Below the pieces are notes generated by a model that made no database searches, was not told the origin of the DNA, and worked only from the letters and a program-made list of their open reading frames with translations. From the NCBI GenBank assembly GCA_051893155.1, contig JBJFGY010000036.1:1-12102 (forward strand): DNA of 12,102 nt, read 5' to 3'. The translations under genes and the position numbers were made by a program. The DNA is from UBA6448 sp051893155. GTDB lineage: Bacteria > Bacillota_I > Bacilli_A > RF39 > UBA660. This document shows, piece after piece, positions 7,476 to 12,102 of this stretch; within the stretch, counting starts at the first letter, position 1, and each line of letters starts with the position of its first letter.

Positions 7476-8552
7476 TTAACCCTCCACTACATCAATAAAT
7501 TTATTTAACATAAATTCATTATATTTTTTATAATCAAAATTATAATTTACTTTTTTATCACAATTATCGTTTATTATTTTAGCATTTTTTTTAGCATCAA
7601 ATGTTAAAATAGTAAAGATTTTTTTTATATCATAAAAACCATCACTTGTTGGAATTGTAGTAAAAACGGCCTTATTTAAAATTAGTGATTCTAAATAAAT
7701 TACTGGGAATCCCTCATAAAGCGATGTTAAAATTAATCCATTAGAACTCATAATATATTTATATGGATTAATATCAGAATTAACAATTTTAACATAATTT
7801 GAAATATTTAAATTATTAATTTTATTTTCAACTAAATCTTTATCCAATCCTGATCCAAGAATTGTTAAAAATACATTTTTTTTGAGTTTTAATAGTTCTT
7901 TAAAAGTATTTAATAATAAATCAAAATTTTTAGAAGTATTATCAAGTCTACCAACAAATAAAAGATTATAATACTTATTATTAAATATATTACATTTTTC
8001 TTTTGATAAACGTAAAATGTTATTTCCATCTACCAAATTATTTACAACATAAGATTTCTCCTTTAAATTTGGCAATAATTTAATAGTTTCATTCATTGAT
8101 TCATTAGATACAAATAATAGTTTCTTAAAACAATTTATAGATATACTTTCAAAAAAATTTTTAAATTTTTCAATATCATTTTTATACATTTGAGCATAAT
8201 TACTATGTATATAAATTGAATTATTCTTAGACGAAATTAATGCAAGTTTAGAACATATAACTGAATATGTAGCATATGAACAACTAAAATAAAATTTATT
8301 ATGGTATTTCAAATAAAATAATATTCGTTTAGAAAAATTTATTATTTTTCTTAGAAAAATAAGTTTTGAATTAGACATTTTATATTCAAATATTAAAACT
8401 TTAGAATCTATTTGGTTAAGTAAAGAACCATTTTTTTCTTCCAAAAAAAGATAGATTTCATATTTATCTACTAAAGAATTAAGAAGATTAACAAGAGCTT
8501 TCTCCATACCACCAATTTTTAGATTTTTACTATAAAATGCTATTTTTTTCAA
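7476..8552 (-). CDS. GT4-type glycosyltransferase
   Basis: This 358-residue GT-B protein has IAFYSKNLKIGGMEKAL at the N-terminus, with the glycine pair (14-15) that follows the first beta-strand in GT4 enzymes. It also has LLFVGRLDNTSKNFD (197-211) at the start of the second Rossmann domain, and EGFPVIYLE with E280 and E288 forming the E-x7-E donor-binding motif. It likely adds one sugar to the lipid-linked chain; donor and acceptor are unknown. The start is TTG at 8552: the next Met is residue 16, and starting there would delete the first strand. The likely ribosome site GGAAGGAAAG overlaps the end of the ATPase gene and is rather far from the TTG, so initiation may depend on coupling to ATPase translation. 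Only 4 nt separate the two genes. Confidence 0.85.
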   Translation of the reverse strand: MKKIAFYSKNLKIGGMEKALVNLLNSLVDKYEIYLFLEEKNGSLLNQIDSKVLIFEYKMSNSKLIFLRKIINFSKRILFYLKYHNKFYFSCSYATYSVICSKLALISSKNNSIYIHSNYAQMYKNDIEKFKNFFESISINCFKKLLFVSNESMNETIKLLPNLKEKSYVVNNLVDGNNILRLSKEKCNIFNNKYYNLLFVGRLDNTSKNFDLLLNTFKELLKLKKNVFLTILGSGLDKDLVENKINNLNISNYVKIVNSDINPYKYIMSSNGLILTSLYEGFPVIYLESLILNKAVFTTIPTSDGFYDIKKIFTILTFDAKKNAKIINDNCDKKVNYNFDYKKYNEFMLNKFIDVVEG

Positions 8553-8556
8553 TCTA

Positions 8557-9303
8557 CTACTTTCCTTCCATATATTTTATATACTCATCACACACTTCTT
8601 TACCACCTATTTTTTGTACAACCCCATGTTCTATCCATACAACTTTATCACAAAGTTTTTTTATAGAATTAATAGAATGTGAAACATATAATACTGTTGT
8701 TCCTCCACCTATCATATCCATCATTTTCTTTTCACTTTTAGCTTGAAAAGCAATATCTCCTACTGATAATATTTCATCAACAATTAATATTTCTGGCTCA
8801 ACTATTGTAGCAATGCTAAATGCAAGTCTTGCAACCATACCTGATGAAAAATTTTGTACTGGAACATCTAAAAAATCTTTTAATTCTGAAAATTCAACTA
8901 TTTCATCAAATTTTGAATCAATAAGTTCTTTTGAGTATCCCATAACTGCACCATTTAAATAAATATTTTCACGGGCTGTTAGTTGAGAATCAAATCCAGC
9001 ACCTAGTTCTATCATCGGACATATATTACCATAAGCATTAACTTTTCCCTTAGTGGGTTTCATAACGCCCGCTACAACCTTTAATAAAGTTGATTTTCCT
9101 GCACCATTAGATCCAATGAAACCAACAACTTCACCTTTTTTTATATTAACACTTACATCTTTTAAAGCCCAAAAATCATTTTTAACTTTTTTCTTATGTT
9201 TACCTAAATCAACAAACCATTGTTTTAAAGAAAAACCTTTATCAATACCAAGGTTAAATTTCATGGAAACATTTTCTATTTCAATCATATTATTTTTTTC
9301 CAT
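8557..9303 (-). CDS. ABC transporter ATPase for polysaccharide or teichoic acid export
   Basis: At 248 residues this has the complete nucleotide-binding domain of the Wzt/TagH family: Walker A GSNGAGKST (64-72), signature SSGM (153-156), Walker B ILIVDE ending at E177 followed by ILSVGD, and the switch His in YVSHS (H209). FSSGM-xx-RLAFSIA and the VDE-x-LSVGD wording are typical of this export family rather than importers. It powers export of a lipid-linked glycan through the permease encoded just upstream. There is no C-terminal carbohydrate-binding domain (as in E. coli O9a Wzt) and no long extracytoplasmic extension (as in B. subtilis TagH), so it does not itself show chain-end recognition. 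The ATG at 9303 has GGGAGG 5 nt upstream, overlapping the permease stop codon. Confidence 0.93.
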   Translation of the reverse strand: MEKNNMIEIENVSMKFNLGIDKGFSLKQWFVDLGKHKKKVKNDFWALKDVSVNIKKGEVVGFIGSNGAGKSTLLKVVAGVMKPTKGKVNAYGNICPMIELGAGFDSQLTARENIYLNGAVMGYSKELIDSKFDEIVEFSELKDFLDVPVQNFSSGMVARLAFSIATIVEPEILIVDEILSVGDIAFQAKSEKKMMDMIGGGTTVLYVSHSINSIKKLCDKVVWIEHGVVQKIGGKEVCDEYIKYMEGK

Positions 9304-9312
9304 AATGCCTCC

Positions 9313-10110
9313 CTAAACATAATATATAAATTTATCTTGTTTTTTCTTAAAGATAAATATACCAAGTAAAAATACTACTAAAGCAGAAATACCACAACCT
9401 GCGAACTGACCTAAAGTAGGAATATTATGATATAAAATAATAGTTCTAGCAAAATTAATAAACTGATATAAAGGATTAAATTTCATTATAAATTGTAAAG
9501 TAGTATTTCCTATTGCACTTAAATCATACATTATAGGAGTAAGATAAGTCCAAATAGTAATTATAATTCCATAAATATAAAACATATCTCTTAAAAATAC
9601 TGATATAGTTGATAAAATAAATCCCATTCCTACTGTAAATAAAAATAAACAAAGAAATGAATAAGGTAATAAAATATGTTGCCAGCAAAGTCCAGTTCCT
9701 GTAGCAATAATTACAACATAAAGTGGAATTAATGTTAATAAAAAGTTAATACCTACAAATAAACATTTTGATAAAGGAAAAATATATTTTGGAATATATA
9801 CTTTATTGATTAAACTAAAATTTCCTACTACACTACTCATTGCAAGATTACTAGCTTCACTAAAATAATTAAAATAAGTTAGACCTATTAATAAATATGC
9901 AAGATAACTAACGCCTGGAGTTGAAAACTTAAATACATTTGAAAAAACTATAGCCATAACAGCCATCATTAATATTGGATATAATAAACTCCAAACAATA
10001 CCTAAAACACTTCTTTTATATTTTACTTTAAAATCTCTTGAAACTAATTGTTGTAATAAAAATGAATATTTTTTATGAACATATTTTAAATTATTAATTA
10101 CTTTCTTCAT
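9313..10110 (-). CDS. ABC-2 permease for polysaccharide or teichoic acid export
   Basis: This 265-residue inner-membrane protein is of the ABC2_membrane type (Wzm/TagG/RfbA-like). The cytoplasmic N-terminus is followed by SRDFKVKYKRSVLGIVWSLL (24-43), a conserved entry motif of this family. About six hydrophobic segments follow, near 36-60, 66-84, 114-137, 148-170, 176-196 and 238-256. FLRDMFYIYG and TYLTPIMYD (172-196) match the conserved loop of polysaccharide exporters. It forms the channel with the ATPase encoded next. Length is normal for the family. It is the first gene of the operon, about 14 nt after the predicted transcript start, with GAGG some 10 nt upstream of the ATG. Wzm and TagG cannot be told apart from sequence here, so no symbol is given. 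Confidence 0.92.
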   Translation of the reverse strand: MKKVINNLKYVHKKYSFLLQQLVSRDFKVKYKRSVLGIVWSLLYPILMMAVMAIVFSNVFKFSTPGVSYLAYLLIGLTYFNYFSEASNLAMSSVVGNFSLINKVYIPKYIFPLSKCLFVGINFLLTLIPLYVVIIATGTGLCWQHILLPYSFLCLFLFTVGMGFILSTISVFLRDMFYIYGIIITIWTYLTPIMYDLSAIGNTTLQFIMKFNPLYQFINFARTIILYHNIPTLGQFAGCGISALVVFLLGIFIFKKKQDKFIYYV

Positions 10111-10130
10111 TTAATCAAATCCTCTTAATA

Positions 10131-10159
10131 ATTATACTAAAATAAATTGAATGTAGCAA
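10131..10159 (-). promoter_or_regulatory. Promoter of the polysaccharide operon
   Basis: On the minus strand TTGCTA (10154-10159, 4/6) stands 17 nt before a perfect TATAAT (10131-10136). Transcription should start near 10124, just before the GAGG and ATG of the permease gene. It lies between the upstream terminator and the permease, so the operon has its own start point. I see no clear operator repeat around it. Confidence 0.7.
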
Positions 10160-10166
10160 GTTATAT

Positions 10167-10198
10167 AAAAAAATATTAGATACACTTCTAATATTTTT
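10167..10198 (-). terminator. Intrinsic terminator after the sensor gene
   Basis: On the minus strand AAAAATATTAGA pairs perfectly over 12 bp with TCTAATATTTTT around the 6-nt loop AGTGTA (10181-10186), followed by more U residues. The sensor gene's TAG stop is in the first arm, so the ribosome would cover the hairpin until it terminates. The A-tract makes it plausibly bidirectional. It separates the sensor gene from the polysaccharide operon. Confidence 0.8.
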
Positions 10199-11996
10199 CT
10201 ATTATTCTTTTTATTTCATTATTTACATCACTTAAAAGTATATAATCAGTAAAACCATCTTCAACATAATGTTTTTTAATATTTTCTTTATTACTATCAA
10301 GCATTACTATAACTGGTATATTAAAATTATCTATTTCTTTCATTTTATTTAAAGTAACTAAACCTGACATTTCATCCATTTCATCTGATATTAAAATATA
10401 ATCATATTTTTTACCATATTTTATTTTATCAACAGCATCTTGTCCATAATATAATACAGAATAAGTTATATTTTTTCTTGTTAAAGCACTTTTTAATTTA
10501 GTTATTAATTTTTTATCTTGTGATACTATTAATACTTTTTTATAATCATTTATAATATTTTCATATTGAGAAAGGATACTACTATCTTTATCATGATATA
10601 CTCTTTGATCAATAACAAGTTGAAATTCAGTTCCTACTCCAATATCTGATTTAATCATTAAGTTACCACCCATAAGTTTAATAACTTTTTGACATAATTT
10701 AACGTTATATTCTTTCTTTTGTAAATTATCTATCTCATTTTTATCTAAACTACCAGTAGATGATAATATTTCATTTATTTTATCAATAGTCATACCAGGG
10801 CCACTATCATTAATAGTAAATATTATTCTACATATATCATATTTTTCAATTGTATTAACTTTAAATTCTACAAAACCATTATTAGTTTTTTCAATTGAAT
10901 TATTTAAAAGTGAATACAAAATATGTTTTAATTTCATATCATCACCATATAAAATTAAATCTTCCTTAGGATAAGTATATTTAAATTCAATATTTTTTTT
11001 GTTTTCTAATTTTACTTTAGTTGTTAAATCACTACATAATTTAACAATATTATATTTTTTCTCAATAATATTTAATTTTTGGGCATCAAGTGATGATACA
11101 TTCATAATATTATTAATTGAAAAATCAAGTTGCTGAGCCATATTATTTATAGCAACCATACCAGCTTTAATTTTATTAATATCTTTTTCATCTTTAATTT
11201 CTGCATAAACAGTTTCTATATTTTTAAGAGGGTTTCTACTTTCTTGAGTTATTTCAAATAAGAAATTATATTTATCTTCATAGTTTTGTTCCATAATTTC
11301 CTTATTTTTATATAATTCATTTAGCATTTTTATATCTGGATTTTCAATTGTAAAATACATTAAAAATGTTACAAAAGTTTCCATAGGTATCATTAATGTT
11401 AGTTCAGGGTTAAAGTATTGAGTAGTCATTGTTATTAAACCTAATGCAATAAATGAAAAAACTGGTGTATATTTTTTTGATTTAATATATTTATAATTTC
11501 TAATAAGTAGATAAATCCAAAAAATTATTAATGCTCCACTTAATAAATAAACTAAATTTGCACTTGGTCCATAAGTATAATTAACACCTTTTATATATAA
11601 TGGTAATATTGTTACTAAGAAAATACTAACTATCATAATTAAGATAATAATTTTATGCATTAACTTGGTTTTTTTAATATATTCATCATTATTATTAAGT
11701 CTATCTTTCATACAAATAGTATAAATATAATACGTAAATTCTAAAATCCATATAATAAAATAATATAATATAAATTTAAGAATAAATATTGCAATATTAG
11801 GATTAATTTCTTTTAACATTCTTATTGCTAATGTTGCAGGAAATATTTCAATAATTAAACCAAAAAAGTTAATAATAATTAATTTTTTATAGATATTATT
11901 TTCTTCCGTAATTAATCTTTTTTTAGAAAAATAAATTATTAAAAGCATTATACTATAAAATAAACTAACTATAGAAAAAAATATATTATCTGACAT
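10188..11996 (-). CDS. Degenerate hybrid histidine-kinase-like membrane sensor
   Basis: The protein has 602 residues. Seven hydrophobic segments fill residues about 5-217, like the seven-helix sensor modules of Bacillota kinases. A dimerisation helix follows: FLFEITQESRNPL (245-257) matches the H-box FxxxxSHELRTPL, but the phospho-accepting His is Gln251. The ATPase-like domain keeps the N-box Asn (NNSI, N366), the G1 box DSGPGM (397-402) and GVGTEF (453-458). The G2 box that should read GxGLGL is replaced by EYNVKLCQK (429-437). A C-terminal receiver-like domain (486-602) keeps Asp538 but lacks the conserved switch Thr (Leu at IVMLDS) and the invariant Lys-Pro (DYILLSD). Autophosphorylation therefore looks unlikely. 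A ligand-responsive pseudokinase role is possible. The ATG at 11996 has AGGTGG 4 nt upstream. No response regulator gene is in view. Confidence 0.82.
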   Translation of the reverse strand: MSDNIFFSIVSLFYSIMLLIIYFSKKRLITEENNIYKKLIIINFFGLIIEIFPATLAIRMLKEINPNIAIFILKFILYYFIIWILEFTYYIYTICMKDRLNNNDEYIKKTKLMHKIIILIMIVSIFLVTILPLYIKGVNYTYGPSANLVYLLSGALIIFWIYLLIRNYKYIKSKKYTPVFSFIALGLITMTTQYFNPELTLMIPMETFVTFLMYFTIENPDIKMLNELYKNKEIMEQNYEDKYNFLFEITQESRNPLKNIETVYAEIKDEKDINKIKAGMVAINNMAQQLDFSINNIMNVSSLDAQKLNIIEKKYNIVKLCSDLTTKVKLENKKNIEFKYTYPKEDLILYGDDMKLKHILYSLLNNSIEKTNNGFVEFKVNTIEKYDICRIIFTINDSGPGMTIDKINEILSSTGSLDKNEIDNLQKKEYNVKLCQKVIKLMGGNLMIKSDIGVGTEFQLVIDQRVYHDKDSSILSQYENIINDYKKVLIVSQDKKLITKLKSALTRKNITYSVLYYGQDAVDKIKYGKKYDYILISDEMDEMSGLVTLNKMKEIDNFNIPVIVMLDSNKENIKKHYVEDGFTDYILLSDVNNEIKRIIEKY

Positions 11997-12012
11997 ACTA
12001 CCACCTATTATT

Positions 12013-12041
12013 AATATACCATTAATTTTAAAAGTTGTAAA
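12013..12041 (-). promoter_or_regulatory. Extended -10 promoter for the sensor gene
   Basis: On the minus strand TTTACA (12036-12041, 5/6) is 17 nt before TATATT (12013-12018, 5/6), which is preceded by TGG, giving a TGn extended -10. The predicted start point is near 12006, which is the 5' edge of the AGGTGG ribosome binding site. The leader would be only about 10 nt. The remaining bases 12042-12102 are A+T-rich, with no gene that I can support. Confidence 0.65.
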
Positions 12042-12102
12042 TTAATAAAAATTTGAGTTTAGGTTTTTTATGAAAAATTTTTAAATATTTTTGATTAGTT
12101 TA

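Noticed and set aside
8537..9316. Two plus-strand reading frames (8537-8746 and 9053-9316)
   Set aside because: Both are mirror images of the ATPase gene, whose Walker A, signature and Walker B motifs prove the minus-strand reading.
10188..11996. Functional two-component hybrid kinase
   Set aside because: The His, G2 and receiver Thr/Lys residues needed for phosphotransfer are absent, and no response regulator gene is in the window.

Overview
The window is very A+T-rich and every supported gene lies on the minus strand, so it reads right to left. Shine-Dalgarno sites are strong (AGGTGG, GGGAGG, GAGGTG), promoters are sigma-A type (TATAAT), terminators are A-tract/U-tract hairpins, TTG starts occur, and the code is standard (TGG for Trp, TGA used as stop). 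This suggests a low-GC Bacillota or related gut bacterium; nothing here fixes the genus.

Right part (10188-12041): a single gene with its own extended -10 promoter and a strong terminator. It encodes a seven-helix membrane sensor with histidine-kinase-like and receiver-like domains. Several catalytic residues are missing: the H-box His is Gln, the G2 glycines are gone, and the receiver's switch Thr and Lys are absent. It looks like a pseudo-histidine kinase.

Central part (1331-10159): a surface-polysaccharide operon. A promoter (TTGCTA-17-TATAAT) precedes an ABC-2 permease and its ATPase, which form an exporter of the Wzm/Wzt or TagG/TagH type. Next come a GT4-type glycosyltransferase, a GT32-plus-GT-B fusion, a 79-residue coiled-coil protein, a GT2-plus-GT4 fusion and a polytopic DUF6020-like protein. 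Last is a 66-codon relic of UDP-GlcNAc 2-epimerase in which the two gene ends are joined in frame, followed by a terminator. Most junctions are tight, with the next gene's ribosome binding site overlapping the previous stop. A weaker hairpin before the DUF6020-like gene may reduce its expression. The inferred scheme is that up to five cytoplasmic transferase domains build a lipid-linked glycan, the ABC pair exports it, and the membrane transferases modify it outside.

Left part (1-1286): a second polytopic GT39/PMT-like transferase gene with its own extended -10 promoter. Its reading frame ends inside a palindrome at the window edge. Two adjacent inverted repeats there resemble the end of an IS200/IS605-type or palindrome-bearing small element, and the protein seems to lack its C-terminal membrane region.

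No rRNA, tRNA, CRISPR array or complete transposase gene was seen. The most unusual items are the degenerate sensor kinase, the internally deleted epimerase, the free-standing coiled-coil protein between two bifunctional transferases, and the palindromic edge that truncates the GT39-like gene.
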